A stretch of 64,000 nt of DNA from Prochlorococcus sp. AG-363-P01 (GCA_003278225.1 QCGC01000001.1:173034-237033), one strand, 5' to 3'; positions 36,975 to 47,727 are shown, counted from the stretch's first letter. Made by a program: numbers and translations. Notes: generated by a model from the sequence alone, not told the origin.

Positions 36975-37649
36975 ATGAGCACCAAGCCACTCGTAGTAGC
37001 ACCTTCAATTCTCTCTGCAAACTTTGCGCAGCTAGGGGAAGACGTCAGTTCAGTTGATAAGGCTGGCGCAGATTGGATTCACATAGATGTCATGGATGGT
37101 CGCTTCGTACCAAACATCACAATTGGTCCTTTGATTGTCGAAGCACTTAGGCCTGTGACGAGTAAGCCTCTAGATGTTCATTTAATGATCGTTGAACCCG
37201 AAAAATATGTGGGTGACTTCGCAAAAGCTGGTGCTGATCATATTTATGTTCAAGTTGAAGCTTGTACTCACCTACATAGAAATCTTTCACAGATAAAAGA
37301 CCTAGGAGTGAAAGCCGGAGCAGTTTTAAACCCTGGGACTCCACTTGATACCTTGGAATATTGTCTGGAGTTATGCGACCTTGTTCTAATAATGACAGTC
37401 AACCCTGGTTTTGGAGGACAGAGTTTTATTGAAAATCAAGTAAAAAAAATCCGTGACCTTCGCCGAATTTGTGACGAAAGAGGGTTAGATCCCTGGATAG
37501 AAGTAGATGGTGGTATTAAAGCTAATAATGCATGGAAAGTTATAGAGGCAGGTGCCAATGCAATTGTTAGTGGTTCTGGTGTATTTAGCCAACCGGATTA
37601 TGCAATGGCTATCGAAGGAATCCGTAATAGCAAACGACCAAATAATTAG
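36975..37649 (+). CDS. rpe: Ribulose-phosphate 3-epimerase
   Basis: Interconverts ribulose-5- and xylulose-5-phosphate in both the Calvin cycle and the oxidative pentose phosphate pathway. A 224-aa TIM barrel with [33 protein letters not shown] (metal ligands), [23 protein letters not shown] and [12 protein letters not shown]. It starts at ATG and is divergent from glpX, so one gap of ~213 bp serves both directions. Confidence 0.97.
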   Translation: MSTKPLVVAPSILSANFAQLGEDVSSVDKAGADWIHIDVMDGRFVPNITIGPLIVEALRPVTSKPLDVHLMIVEPEKYVGDFAKAGADHIYVQVEACTHLHRNLSQIKDLGVKAGAVLNPGTPLDTLEYCLELCDLVLIMTVNPGFGGQSFIENQVKKIRDLRRICDERGLDPWIEVDGGIKANNAWKVIEAGANAIVSGSGVFSQPDYAMAIEGIRNSKRPNN

Positions 37650-37704
37650 ATATTAAAGGCAAAATTAATAAATATACGCTACTTAGGATTTGATAGTTCT
37701 AAAC

Positions 37705-38646
37705 TCAAAAGAACCAACCATAACTGTGCAAACCTATGCCTAATAGGTTAACTCCTATATAGCAAATAGCTATAACAATAAAACCTATAATTGCAATTAT
37801 TGCAGGCCTTCTCCCCTGCCATCCTTTAGTTAAGCGAGAATGTAAATAGGCGGCATAAACAAGCCAAGATATCAAAGCCCATGTCTCCTTAGGATCCCAA
37901 CTCCACCAACTTCCCCACGCTTCATTAGCCCATACTGAACCACTAATAAGGCCAACTGTTAATAATAAAAATCCAACACTAATTACTCTATAGCTGAGAG
38001 TATCTAAATTTTCAATTCTACTAAATGCTATTGAAGATAAATTCAGACCATTACCTTTTACGTTGGAAGAGCCATATTCAAGTTGAGTACGTGTTCCACC
38101 TATACCAATTGAACTACTACGTATCTGAAGTTCTTGACCAGTATCTAAAATTAAAACTGATAAGGAAAGTAGAGAGCCAATAAGCAAACAAGCATAACTG
38201 CACATAATTACACTTACATGCATTACCAACCAACTTGAACGAAGCGCTGGTACTAAAGGTGCTGACTGCTGGAGAGTATCAGGGAGAGCAAAGCTTGCAA
38301 AGGCTATTGATGCCAACGAAATTGGTGTCGTAATAGCCGAAATTATTGGAGAAGGCCATAATCTTTCAACCAAGAGTTGAGTGATTGTGCATGCCCAGGC
38401 TAGGAAGCAAAGAGATTCATAAAGATTACTAATAGGGAAATGGCCTGACTCCCACCACCTAAGGATCAACTGACTTGTAAGCAACAAATTAGCTAATGCT
38501 AAAAGGAATCGAACAACTGAAGAATTTCTATTGCCAGCTGCCGCCCAAAAGGCCAAAGGAAGACTTATTAAGAGAACATAAAATGCACTAAGCCCTAAAA
38601 ATAAAATTGGGTCACCAATTAACTGTATGACTCCAGACATGAACAT
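37705..38646 (-). CDS. ccsA: Cytochrome c biogenesis protein CcsA (haem attachment)
   Basis: Membrane part of the system II haem lyase that attaches haem to cytochromes f and c6 on the lumenal side. A 313-aa protein with about eight hydrophobic helices. The tryptophan-rich haem-handling motif [15 protein letters not shown] lies near residue 240, and conserved histidines flank it ([20 protein letters not shown]). The partner Ccs1 is not in the window. It is followed by nothing on its strand until glgC's divergent region, and upstream lies lptF, so co-expression with the LPS genes is possible but not required. Confidence 0.95.
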   Translation of the reverse strand: MFMSGVIQLIGDPILFLGLSAFYVLLISLPLAFWAAAGNRNSSVVRFLLALANLLLTSQLILRWWESGHFPISNLYESLCFLAWACTITQLLVERLWPSPIISAITTPISLASIAFASFALPDTLQQSAPLVPALRSSWLVMHVSVIMCSYACLLIGSLLSLSVLILDTGQELQIRSSSIGIGGTRTQLEYGSSNVKGNGLNLSSIAFSRIENLDTLSYRVISVGFLLLTVGLISGSVWANEAWGSWWSWDPKETWALISWLVYAAYLHSRLTKGWQGRRPAIIAIIGFIVIAICYIGVNLLGIGLHSYGWFF

Positions 38647-38700
38647 AAAATGAGTTTGACTTTAACTATAATTCTATACTATATGATTATGAATATAGTA

Positions 38701-39906
38701 TTATCGACTGGCTTCTCTAAGTAAGAAAACACCACAAAATAAAGATATAATAACAGGGGACCAGGCTGCAAATAAAGGTATTAGTGCTCCTTTTACGCCT
38801 AAAGCACTAAAGAAGAAACTAAGAGCATAATAGAAAAATATTAAAACCACACTTAATCCAAAACCCTGACTAATGTTCGTTTGTAAATTTGGTTTAGCTC
38901 CTAAGCTTGCACCAATTAGGCAAAAAACAATACAAGCTATTGGCAAGGTAAATTTCTCTTGAATACGAACACGGATTCTTCTTGCCTCTTTAATATTACC
39001 AACTTCTTTATATAACTTTTCAGCTATTAAAGCCTCCTTAACTGTCATTTCATTTGCATCTTTAGGTAATTCGCCAATTCTCTTTGGACCAGAGTCAAGC
39101 TTATAAAGATGTTTGTCAAATTTCAGATTTGTAACACTGCCATCTTTTATTTCAACAAAATAAAGTATATTACCTTTTTTAAACTCCCATTTTTGCTTAG
39201 GCTCATTCCAGTTTGCTTTTTTAGCTAACAATATCTGGGTACTATTAGGTACAGAGTAATCGAGGACTGTAACATCTATCATTTCACCTTCGTTGAATTC
39301 TTTTGCATAAAATAAATGGGTTAGACCCTTAGAATTAACACTAGAATTTAATGCCTTCTTTGAATAGATAATATCTTTACCTTTTTCTGATGCTATTGAT
39401 TTACCTAAGGAAGTTCTAAAGATGTATTCTGCATTACGATTTGAACTAGGTACAATACTGTCATTAAAGATAAAAGTTAATCCAGTCATAAAAAGGCCTA
39501 ATATCAAGGCAGGTATTATCATTCTAGTTGTCGAAATACCTATACTTCTAAGAGCTTTTAATTCACTATTAGTTGATAATCTACTATAAGTTATTAAAGA
39601 TGACATCAGCATTGCCATTGGAAATGATATAACTAAAAAGCTAGGAAGTCTAAGTACCAGAATCTGCAAAGCTGATTGTATAGGGAGACCTGATTCAACT
39701 ATTTTTCTAACCAACTCAAACATAACTCCTACTGATAAAGAAACAACTGTAAATGCAGCTATCGCGAAAACTAGTGGAGGCAGTAATTGACCCCATATCC
39801 ATCTATCTAATATTGGTATTCTTTTCCAGGAGGTTAAAAGGAAGCTTCTAAGCTTAAGACTCAATGAATCAAAGTCATACTCTTTATAAGAAAGGAATCG
39901 TCTCAT
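38701..39906 (-). CDS. LptF/LptG-family lipopolysaccharide export permease
   Basis: Inner-membrane permease that, with LptB, lifts lipopolysaccharide out of the membrane for export. A 401-aa YjgP/YjgQ-type protein: four N-terminal and three C-terminal hydrophobic helices around a soluble periplasmic jellyroll domain (roughly residues 145-300). A single permease gene is usual in cyanobacteria, unlike the E. coli F/G pair. Its start overlaps the lptB stop by 4 bp, so translation is coupled. Confidence 0.9.
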   Translation of the reverse strand: MRRFLSYKEYDFDSLSLKLRSFLLTSWKRIPILDRWIWGQLLPPLVFAIAAFTVVSLSVGVMFELVRKIVESGLPIQSALQILVLRLPSFLVISFPMAMLMSSLITYSRLSTNSELKALRSIGISTTRMIIPALILGLFMTGLTFIFNDSIVPSSNRNAEYIFRTSLGKSIASEKGKDIIYSKKALNSSVNSKGLTHLFYAKEFNEGEMIDVTVLDYSVPNSTQILLAKKANWNEPKQKWEFKKGNILYFVEIKDGSVTNLKFDKHLYKLDSGPKRIGELPKDANEMTVKEALIAEKLYKEVGNIKEARRIRVRIQEKFTLPIACIVFCLIGASLGAKPNLQTNISQGFGLSVVLIFFYYALSFFFSALGVKGALIPLFAAWSPVIISLFCGVFLLREASR

Positions 39907-40631
39907 AATTTAAAACTTTCGCCTAAATAATGGCGCCTTACCAGTGAGTCTGCAGCAACTTCATTAGAGGGACCTGTTGCAAGGATTCTTCCGTCATTAA
40001 GAATATATGAACGTTCGGTTATTGCTAATGTTTCTCTAACATTATGATCAGTAATAAGTATTGCCATTCCTCTTTGTCTAAGTTTTTGAATTAAGTTTCT
40101 GAGTTCATTTACTGCAAGAGGGTCAACACCAGCAAAAGGTTCATCAAGCAATAAGTACCTTGGACCTATTCTTCCAACAGCTAAGGCTCTGGCAATCTCA
40201 CAACGACGTCTCTCGCCTCCAGAAAGTTGTGATCCAAGTCGGTCTAGAAAAGGAACTAGGTTAAAGTCATGAATCAACTCCTCTCGACGGGAGCGATACA
40301 CACCAGTAGATAAATAACTTCTAGAAAGTGCCATATCTAAATTTTCCCTAACAGTAAGCTGACGAAAAACGCTCGGTTCTTGAGGTAAGTACCCAATACC
40401 CATTCGAGCTCTAACAGGAACAGGCAAATCCTTTATCGGTTTTCCATTCAGCAAAACTTGACCACTATCAGGTCTTAATAAACCAATTAATAAATTAAAG
40501 GTTGTAGTCTTTCCTGCTCCATTTGGTCCAAGAAGACCTACAACTTCTCCTGGCAAGATGGTTAGGGAAACATCCTTCACCAAGGATCGACCCGCAATAT
40601 CGAGTGCAACAGCATCAAGAGTAAGACTCAT
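39903..40631 (-). CDS. lptB: LPS export ABC transporter ATPase
   Basis: A 242-aa ATPase driving LPS export. Walker A GPNGAGKTT, Q-loop region IGYLPQEPSVFRQLT (LptB-specific PQEPSVF), signature LSGGERRRCEIARAL, Walker B LLLDEPFAGVDP and switch ILITDHNVRETL are all present. Length matches LptB. It overlaps lptF, which with lpxD supports a working lipid A/LPS export route. A 312-bp gene-free region precedes it. Confidence 0.95.
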   Translation of the reverse strand: MSLTLDAVALDIAGRSLVKDVSLTILPGEVVGLLGPNGAGKTTTFNLLIGLLRPDSGQVLLNGKPIKDLPVPVRARMGIGYLPQEPSVFRQLTVRENLDMALSRSYLSTGVYRSRREELIHDFNLVPFLDRLGSQLSGGERRRCEIARALAVGRIGPRYLLLDEPFAGVDPLAVNELRNLIQKLRQRGMAILITDHNVRETLAITERSYILNDGRILATGPSNEVAADSLVRRHYLGESFKL

Positions 40632-40943
40632 AGGTCAAATAAATCCCGGAAGAATGATGTTGAGACTTGAAATAAAATTGTATAAATCATGACATCTCGA
40701 ACAAGATTCTATAAAAGGTCTCTGAGATTTAAAACCATAATCTGCATTAACAGCTCCTGAAAATTCAAACTGTGTACAATTAGAATAAATACTATCTTAC
40801 TAGATAGATATTGTATAAGGATGTATATCTACTAAAATTTTTGTGGGGGTGATTGTCACGTTTGTTGTAATGAAAATATAATTTCTTCTTAGCAGTTTTA
40901 AAAGAAATGTATTTTCTAGCTAAATTAATCTACACAAGAAATT
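40632..40943. other. Gene-free stretch upstream of lptB
   Basis: No supported protein gene. Seen in it: a 12-aa frame on the minus strand (40709-40747) with AGGAG six bases before its ATG, a perfect short hairpin CTATCT-TACT-AGATAG (40792-40807), and a small dyad GTGA-TTG-TCAC near 40850. It probably holds the lptB promoter and leader on the minus strand. Nothing else is visible. Confidence 0.55.
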
Positions 40944-41315
40944 TTATCTAACCTTTTTAGTTAAATATAGAGTATTAGTCTTTGCTAGGAGTTCCTCACC
41001 TTGTAAACAACTGAGGATATTCTCTAAAGATCTAGCAATCCTATTTATGTCAAATCCTAAATCTGGTGCTCCTAGTTTGGTTAGCCGGCCTAATGCTTCG
41101 CCAAAGAGGATTGTTGCTCCGTTCTTATTGCCGCGTTCTAAATGTAATTGGGCAACTGCTATCTGAAGAAAAGCTTGAAGTGTAATTCTTTCTGGGCCAG
41201 AAGTCTCATGCCATAGCTCCTCAAAAGCATCATGTGCTGGGTACCATTCCTGGTTATTAAATAGTTCTACTGCTTTGTTAAAGCGTTTATCAGTTCTAGA
41301 AAGTTCATATTCCAT
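40944..41315 (-). CDS. DUF309 protein
   Basis: A 123-aa all-helical protein. The characteristic EWYPAHDAFEELWHE motif (residues ~23-37) and LQAFLQIAVAQLHLERGN identify the DUF309 family of bacteria, archaea and plastids. Function is unknown. It follows typA by 14 bp on the same strand, so it is likely its downstream operon partner. Confidence 0.85.
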   Translation of the reverse strand: MEYELSRTDKRFNKAVELFNNQEWYPAHDAFEELWHETSGPERITLQAFLQIAVAQLHLERGNKNGATILFGEALGRLTKLGAPDLGFDINRIARSLENILSCLQGEELLAKTNTLYLTKKVR

Positions 41316-41329
41316 GACTAAGGTAACTT

Positions 41330-43132
41330 TTATCTTTTCACCGTTCTCTTTGATCTAATTTTTCTTAATCGAATTGATTCTGGTGTTACTTCAAGCATTT
41401 CATCAGGCCCTATATATTCTAATGCTCTCTCTAGAGTAATCTCCATAGGTGATTGCAAAGTGTCTAATTCTTCTGCTCCAGAAGAGCGCATATTTGTTAA
41501 TTGCTTTGTCTTGCAAATATTAATCTCAAGATCTTGTGGACGATTATTTTCTCCAATAATCATTCCTCGGTAAACCTTGGTCCCTGGGGTAATAAAAAAC
41601 TGACCTCTATCTTCAGCATTTTTTAGCGCATAAAAAGTAGAAATCCCCTCTTCGAATGAAATCAAAACACCATTTCTTCTAGGTTCGAAATCACCAACTA
41701 CCGGACGATACTCAAAGAAAGAATGACTCATAATCCCCTCACCTCTAGTAGCTCGTACAAACTCACCGCGGAATCCAATTAGCCCTCTAGAAGGAACAAT
41801 AAACTCAAGTTGAGTCCTACCATCATTACCGGTTTCCATATTCTGCATCTCGCCTCTTCTAGTACCTAGTTTCTCAATACATCCACCTACAGCTTCTGCA
41901 GGTACATCCATCACAAGAGTCTCCACAGGTTCGCAAGAGATATCATTAATTGTTCTAAAAATCACCTGCGGCTGAGAAACTTGAAATTCATACCCCTCTC
42001 TTCTCATTGTCTCAATCAATATCCCTAAATGTAATTCTCCTCTTCCACTTACTGAAAATCGATCTGGAGAGTCTGTTTCCTCTACTCGTAAAGCAACATT
42101 AGTTAGTAATTCTTTTTGAAGACGTTGCCTTAACTGCCTACTTGTTACAAATTTGCCTTCTTTACCTGCAAAGGGTGAATCATTAACAACGAAAGTCATT
42201 TGCAAAGTTGGTTCATCAACCTTAATTAAAGGCAAAGCCTTGGGTTCATCTGGGCAGGCAATTGTTTCCCCAATATTGACTTCATCAAAACCTGCAACTG
42301 CTACCAAGTCTCCTGCTAATGCTTCTTCAATCTCAACTCTCTGTAACCCTTCAAAACCAAGTAATTTAGATATCCTGCCTTGCTTTTTAATCCCATTTTC
42401 CTTTATCAAAATCGCCTTTTGACCATTTCTTATAATCCCATTATGAACTCTTCCGATTACAATTCTTCCAAGAAAATCAGAATAATCAAGAGTAGTAATT
42501 TGCAACTGTAAAGGTTTACCTTGATCTCCTACTGGAGGTGGAACATGTCTAAGGATCGAGTCAAACAATGGTTTCATATTCTCACTTTTTATAGTCATGT
42601 CAGATGTTGCAAATCCTCCCAAACCACTCCCAAACAAATAAGGGAAGTCGCATTGATCATCATCAGCACCTAATTCTAAAAAAAGATCAAGCACCTTATC
42701 CACAGCTGTTTCTGGTTCAACCCTGGAACGGTCTACCTTATTAACGAAAACAATTGGCCTTAGCCCCTGTTCTAAGGCCTTTTTTAGAACAAAGCGTGTT
42801 TGAGGCATAGGACCTTCATTGGCATCAACAATCAGCAAACAGCCATCAACCATTCCCAGAACCCTTTCTACTTCGCCTCCAAAGTCGGCATGGCCTGGGG
42901 TGTCAACAATATTTATTCGTGTGTCCTTATACGTGACAGCTGTATTCTTCGAGAGAATCGTTATGCCTCGTTCACGTTCCAAATCATTGGAATCCAGAAC
43001 ACAAGTTGGGACTGCCTCATTGTCACGAAAAATACCTGATTGATTTAGTAATGCATCTACCAAGGTTGTCTTTCCATGATCCACATGGGCAATAATTGCG
43101 ATATTCCTGATCGATTGTTCCTTGTCACTCAT
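41330..43132 (-). CDS. typA: Ribosome-associated GTPase TypA/BipA
   Basis: A translational GTPase needed for ribosome assembly under stress. G1 is [15 protein letters not shown], switch I has [16 protein letters not shown]3 [15 protein letters not shown] and G4 [10 protein letters not shown]. Domains II, III and V and the C-terminal BipA domain follow ([24 protein letters not shown]). The frame opens at 43192; the ATG at 43132 (600 aa) gives [14 protein letters not shown], the usual N-terminus. A 190-bp gap with a pair of 11-bp direct repeats separates it from vanY upstream. Confidence 0.96.
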   Translation of the reverse strand: MSDKEQSIRNIAIIAHVDHGKTTLVDALLNQSGIFRDNEAVPTCVLDSNDLERERGITILSKNTAVTYKDTRINIVDTPGHADFGGEVERVLGMVDGCLLIVDANEGPMPQTRFVLKKALEQGLRPIVFVNKVDRSRVEPETAVDKVLDLFLELGADDDQCDFPYLFGSGLGGFATSDMTIKSENMKPLFDSILRHVPPPVGDQGKPLQLQITTLDYSDFLGRIVIGRVHNGIIRNGQKAILIKENGIKKQGRISKLLGFEGLQRVEIEEALAGDLVAVAGFDEVNIGETIACPDEPKALPLIKVDEPTLQMTFVVNDSPFAGKEGKFVTSRQLRQRLQKELLTNVALRVEETDSPDRFSVSGRGELHLGILIETMRREGYEFQVSQPQVIFRTINDISCEPVETLVMDVPAEAVGGCIEKLGTRRGEMQNMETGNDGRTQLEFIVPSRGLIGFRGEFVRATRGEGIMSHSFFEYRPVVGDFEPRRNGVLISFEEGISTFYALKNAEDRGQFFITPGTKVYRGMIIGENNRPQDLEINICKTKQLTNMRSSGAEELDTLQSPMEITLERALEYIGPDEMLEVTPESIRLRKIRSKRTVKR

Positions 43133-43270
43133 CCTATTCAAAGCATCCACATGCATAATAAAAAGCTGAAGTTCATTCACCTTTATTTTCAAAGGCTATG
43201 TCAGCATAAGAACTAAATCTATCAAATAAACTTTTTTAATAATCTTATTTAAATTTTAGGTTATAACTAT

Positions 43271-43297
43271 AAAGGACTAAAGCTCAAAAGGGCTAAA
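43271..43297 (-). repeat. Pair of 11-bp direct repeats upstream of typA
   Basis: AAAGGACTAAA (43271-43281) and AAAGGGCTAAA (43287-43297) differ at one base and are 16 bp apart, about 140-165 bp before the typA ATG and 28 bp after the vanY stop. They may be a tandem regulator site or a chance pair in AT-rich DNA. No function is known. Confidence 0.3.
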
Positions 43298-43324
43298 ACT
43301 AAATAATTACTTCATCCAATTTGT

Positions 43325-44062
43325 TTACTGTTGATTACGTAAACTTTCATTGGCCGGTTCAAATTGTCTTAATGCTTCAACAGTACCTTCATATCTCCAG
43401 TGCCAAGGCTCATAACTAACTTTTTGTAAATTTCCTTTTGGGAATGAAAGTACAAAATGATATTTAGCAGCATTTTTTTGAAGCCAGCGAAATGCTTTTG
43501 TATTTTCAAATTCAACTTCAAAGTCTGTATGACGCATAGTTGCATCACCTAAGTCAATTGCATAGCCAGTACTGTGCTCAGAATGACCAGGTGGTGCTGA
43601 AACTTTTGCTCTTTCAATCGCAATCTGATTGCGGGCTGATTTCCTCCCATAAAAAATCTCTCTTTGAAGGTCATGGGAGCGATATCCACTCAGGAGGACC
43701 AAATCAATTCCTGCAGCTGAAGCAGCAGCGCTCATTGAGTTCAGAGCTTTATATGCATCCCTATGGACCTCTAGTCCTGGATAAACAGAAACCAAATCTT
43801 CTTTTAAGGCTTCAGGATATGGATAATGCCCTAGCAGACTCCCATCAGATGAAGGCACAGCCTGACCACTTAAAAAAAATATTGACCGTCTAAATCCTGG
43901 GAAAAGGCTTAAGGACAGAACCAATAAACTAGTGGCTATGACCCCCGAAAAAAGCAATATGAAACTGGCCTCTTGTTTAGTAGGTCGCCTTAAAGGACTA
44001 GACCTGCGGGCAAGAGGGATATCATCAGTTTTATTGCTTCGAGCGGATTCTGCTCGAGACAC
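43325..44062 (-). CDS. M15 D,D-carboxypeptidase, VanY-like
   Basis: Zinc peptidase that trims D-Ala from peptidoglycan stem peptides. 245 aa from a GTG. The N-terminal ~35 residues are basic and disordered, then LLFSGVIATSLLVLSLSLF anchors it in the membrane, so the active domain faces the periplasm. Zinc ligands are in PPGHSEHSTGYAIDLGD and EPWHWRYEG (SxHxxGxAxD plus HxH-type end). It is on the same strand as typA and 113 bp from the divergent chlP. Confidence 0.88.
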   Translation of the reverse strand: MSRAESARSNKTDDIPLARRSSPLRRPTKQEASFILLFSGVIATSLLVLSLSLFPGFRRSIFFLSGQAVPSSDGSLLGHYPYPEALKEDLVSVYPGLEVHRDAYKALNSMSAAASAAGIDLVLLSGYRSHDLQREIFYGRKSARNQIAIERAKVSAPPGHSEHSTGYAIDLGDATMRHTDFEVEFENTKAFRWLQKNAAKYHFVLSFPKGNLQKVSYEPWHWRYEGTVEALRQFEPANESLRNQQ

Positions 44063-44173
44063 AAGAAATAATATTGTTGTTTCGATCGTAACGGGCTTTG
44101 CAAGAACTCTTTACGAGAATTCTTTTGACGCGTTAGTTTTCCTTAAAGAATACAAAGTTAAAGCTAAAAAAAG

Positions 44174-45535
44174 ATGTTGCGTGTAGCAGTGATCGGTGGA
44201 GGACCAAGTGGCTCCTGTGCCGCAGAAATTCTTGCAAAAGCTGGAATCCAGACATGGATTTTTGAAAGGAAACTGGATAATGCAAAGCCATGCGGTGGAG
44301 CAATACCTCTATGCATGGTTGCTGAATTCGATCTGCCTGATTCAATAATTGATCGAAAAGTACGCAACATGCGTATGATTTCCCCTTCAAACCGTGAAGT
44401 GGATATAAGCCTAGACAAGGTTTATGGCAAAACCGAAAATGAATATATAGGCATGTGCCGTAGAGAGGTTATGGATGCCTTCATGAGAAACCGAGCCGCT
44501 GATTTGGGTGCCAATTTGGTTAATGGTTTAGTAACACAAATAGACACAGGTACAAATCGCCAAGGTCCTTATAAGCTCACATACTCCGATTATTCCAGTG
44601 GAGAATCAACAGGGGAAGCTAAAACCCTTGAAGTTGACCTAATCATTGGAGCAGATGGAGCCAATAGCCGTGTAGCCAAAGCTATGGATGCCGGGGATTA
44701 CAACGTGGCAATCGCATTCCAAGAGCGAATAAAGCTACCGGAAAAAGAAATGAGCTACTACGAAGACTTAGCTGAAATGTATGTAGGTACAGATGTATCT
44801 CCAGATTTTTATGGGTGGGTATTTCCAAAATATGACCATGTAGCTGTCGGAACTGGCACCATGCAGAAAAATCAATCATTAATAAAAAGTCTGCAAGTGG
44901 GTGTACGAGAAAGAGCAAAAAAAAGACTAGTAAATGGAGAAGTAATAAAAGTAGAAGCACACCCAATTCCAGAACACCCTAGGCCACGCAGAGTAGTGGG
45001 GAGAATGGCCTTGGTAGGTGATGCTGCTGGGTATGTGACTAAAAGTTCAGGTGAGGGTATTTACTTCGCCGCAAAGAGTGGGCGAATGTGTGCAGAAGAA
45101 ATTGTAAAAGCCAGTCAAAATGGAAATAAAGTACCTACAGAGCAGGATCTAAAGAAATATCTAAAAAAATGGGATAAAAAGTATGGGGCAACCTACAAAG
45201 TCCTCGAAATTTTGCAAAATATTTTCTATTCAAATGACGGGGCAAGAGAAGCTTTTGTCGAAATGTGCGATGACATGGATGTTCAAAGACTTACTTTTGA
45301 TAGTTACTTATATAAAACCGTTGTCGCAATGAAGCCACTCCAGCAATTAAAGCTCACTTTCATGACGATAGGATCTGTTCTAAGAGGAAGAGCACTTGCT
45401 CCAGATAAATATAAACCTGTGCCAAGTGCAGTTCGAGATGACAAAGAAGTAACAAAAATGTTAGAAGTTTGTACTATCAAAGGAGGAATAAATAATCCTA
45501 ATGAGAAAAAGAAAGTAGAAGCTAATGCCAAATAA
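44174..45535 (+). CDS. chlP: Geranylgeranyl reductase (chlorophyll phytyl tail)
   Basis: Reduces geranylgeranyl to phytyl for chlorophyll and tocopherol side chains. FAD-binding start VAVIGGGPSGSCAAEILAKAG, the family ERKLDNAKPCGGAIPLCM segment, IGADGANSRVAKAM and GDAAGYVTKSSGEGIYFAAKSGR. Length of 453 aa is normal for cyanobacteria and plants. It is divergent from vanY, and the neighbouring glyS runs towards it. Confidence 0.97.
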   Translation: MLRVAVIGGGPSGSCAAEILAKAGIQTWIFERKLDNAKPCGGAIPLCMVAEFDLPDSIIDRKVRNMRMISPSNREVDISLDKVYGKTENEYIGMCRREVMDAFMRNRAADLGANLVNGLVTQIDTGTNRQGPYKLTYSDYSSGESTGEAKTLEVDLIIGADGANSRVAKAMDAGDYNVAIAFQERIKLPEKEMSYYEDLAEMYVGTDVSPDFYGWVFPKYDHVAVGTGTMQKNQSLIKSLQVGVRERAKKRLVNGEVIKVEAHPIPEHPRPRRVVGRMALVGDAAGYVTKSSGEGIYFAAKSGRMCAEEIVKASQNGNKVPTEQDLKKYLKKWDKKYGATYKVLEILQNIFYSNDGAREAFVEMCDDMDVQRLTFDSYLYKTVVAMKPLQQLKLTFMTIGSVLRGRALAPDKYKPVPSAVRDDKEVTKMLEVCTIKGGINNPNEKKKVEANAK

Positions 45536-45561
45536 AACTATTCTTAAAAGTCAATAGAATA

Positions 45562-47727
45562 TTAACTTTGAATTTGAATAAAGTCTGCCAAAGTAAAAGC
45601 TTGATTACAGAGGATACTTAGAAGATTTAGTCTGTTTTCTCTAACAGATGGATTGTCTGTCATTACCATTACACTTTGGGAACCATCAAAAAACTCAGAC
45701 AAGGCGATTGATCCACCTACAAGTCCTTGAGCCAAGAGAATATATTTGTCACTTGATGTACTTCTTACAATTGGTTCTAGAGAATTCAAGACTTCTAACA
45801 TTTTAGCTTCACTACTCTTTTCGAAAAGTTCAGGTTTGACTATTCCATTCGCGGATACAATATTTTTATCTAAGTTATTTTTCCCAGCTAAACGAGAAGC
45901 CCTTAAAACAACTTCTTGTACTTGATTTAATTGATCTGAGCTTCTCATTTCTACAAGTAGATTAACTCTTACCTTGGCATCATTTGGATCTAAAAGTAGA
46001 CGCTCAATCGGGATTGTTCTACCTGCAACTGATTGGACCAAATCACTATCAATACCAGATTCCTCAAAGAGGCTAATCATTCTCAGACGGAAGAATTCAG
46101 ACAAATCATTAAATAGAATACTAGTATTGATATTTAATCCTGGTAAGGATTCAATCCAATATGCGATAGCTAATTCAATTAACTTGTTTAAGTCTATTTG
46201 CCAATCAAAACCCCAAATTATCTGAAGAATCCCGTTTGCACTTCTACGCAATGCATAAGGGTCAGATGAACCGCTAGGTCTGATGCCTTTAGCAAAGATG
46301 CTTAATAAAGTTTCCAATCGCTCAGCAAGAGATAGAACTGCGCCAGCAGGAGACTTCGGGAGAGCATCTCCTGATCCGCGTGGCAAATAATGCTCTAAAA
46401 CAGCTAGAGATACCTCTCTGGATTCACCTTCTGCAAGAAGATATTTTCCACCCATGATTCCTTGTAGTTCAGGAAATTCACTAACTATCTGACTTACTAA
46501 ATCATGTTTACAAAATGTTGCTGCTCTAAAAGTATGTTGAGCTAAGGTATCTGACATATTTAATAAATCAATACTTTTTGCAGCAAGCCAGGTAATTCTC
46601 TTTACTCGATCAAATAATGTCCCCAAGCCTTCCGCGAAGGTTACAGTATTAAGTTTAGTAGATCTATCATGACTTGTAGTTAATAAGTCTGATTTTACAA
46701 AAAATTCAGCGTCTGCAAGTCTCGCTTTGAGAACCCTTTCATTGCCTAATTTAATAACTTGTTTTGCTGACGGCAATCCATTGCTTATACAAAGAAAAGA
46801 TGGAAGAAGAGTTTTCTTGGCATCTAAAGCAAGTAAATCATCAGAATCACGCTTTATAAATAAAGGTACATAACGCTGATGAACACGCATAACAGTACAC
46901 AGAACTTCCGTAGGCAATTCAAGAAATGACTCATCAAATGAACCTTGAATAATAATAGGAGATTCAACTAGATCTGTTAGTTCATCAAGTAATGCATCTG
47001 GTAAATCTGGAACAGCATTTTGCTCTGCAGAAGTTTGATTAATAAGATCTCTAATATAGTTTTTTCTCATATCTCTATTAATATATACCCCAGAATTAGT
47101 CACGATTGGAATATAATCTATTGCAGTAGATATTTGAATACTATTTTCATGTAATCTATTCCCTTTAGTTAAGTTTGCCGAACAAATTGGAGGATTTATA
47201 TCCCGAAAAGAAACTGGTATTAAAGTGTTATCTAATAATGCAACGATCCACCTTATAGGTCTCGAGAAACGTCTTTCACCATCACTCCACCGCATAAATC
47301 GTCTTCCTTGAAGACTCCCAACCCAGTCAGGAATCAATTCACATAACAACTCAACCGAAGACAGACCTTTTTCTAAAACTCTGGCAAAAACAAACGACCC
47401 TTTTGATATTTCACGAACTTCTAACTGACTGGGCTCAAGATTAAATCGTCTAGCGAACCCAATAGCTGCTTTTGTGGGTGATCCATTTTCAAAAGCCTTA
47501 GAAGCAGGAGGCCCCCTAAACTCATCCTCTGAATCACTTGCAAATTCGGGCAAGCCATCAACCAACAAAACTATTCTTCTAGGTGTACTTGTACAAGTGA
47601 TCTCCCCATGAGGCAAACGTCTATGAAGCAGATCACGATGAACAATCGTCTCTAACTGAGGAAGGGCAAGCCTTGCAAAGTCGGCCGGTAATTCCTCGGT
47701 ACCTATCTCAAGCAGAAAAGTCGCCAC
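45562..47727 (-). CDS. glyS: Glycyl-tRNA synthetase, beta subunit
   Basis: Beta chain of the tetrameric bacterial glycyl-tRNA synthetase. 721 aa from a GTG: the start FLLEIGTEELPADFARLALPQ is diagnostic, then RRIVLLVDGLP, FMRWSDGERRFSRPIRWIVALLD and the C-terminal anticodon-binding part (SVAGRTIPIERLLLD and VMVMTDNPSVRENRLNLLS). The alpha subunit glyQ is elsewhere, which is usual for cyanobacteria. It is convergent with chlP (26 bp) and divergent from sir. Confidence 0.96.
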   Translation of the reverse strand: MATFLLEIGTEELPADFARLALPQLETIVHRDLLHRRLPHGEITCTSTPRRIVLLVDGLPEFASDSEDEFRGPPASKAFENGSPTKAAIGFARRFNLEPSQLEVREISKGSFVFARVLEKGLSSVELLCELIPDWVGSLQGRRFMRWSDGERRFSRPIRWIVALLDNTLIPVSFRDINPPICSANLTKGNRLHENSIQISTAIDYIPIVTNSGVYINRDMRKNYIRDLINQTSAEQNAVPDLPDALLDELTDLVESPIIIQGSFDESFLELPTEVLCTVMRVHQRYVPLFIKRDSDDLLALDAKKTLLPSFLCISNGLPSAKQVIKLGNERVLKARLADAEFFVKSDLLTTSHDRSTKLNTVTFAEGLGTLFDRVKRITWLAAKSIDLLNMSDTLAQHTFRAATFCKHDLVSQIVSEFPELQGIMGGKYLLAEGESREVSLAVLEHYLPRGSGDALPKSPAGAVLSLAERLETLLSIFAKGIRPSGSSDPYALRRSANGILQIIWGFDWQIDLNKLIELAIAYWIESLPGLNINTSILFNDLSEFFRLRMISLFEESGIDSDLVQSVAGRTIPIERLLLDPNDAKVRVNLLVEMRSSDQLNQVQEVVLRASRLAGKNNLDKNIVSANGIVKPELFEKSSEAKMLEVLNSLEPIVRSTSSDKYILLAQGLVGGSIALSEFFDGSQSVMVMTDNPSVRENRLNLLSILCNQAFTLADFIQIQS

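Noticed and set aside
43932..44186. 84-aa plus-strand frame between vanY and chlP
   Set aside because: It is antisense to the vanY N-terminus and only runs into chlP; no family signal.
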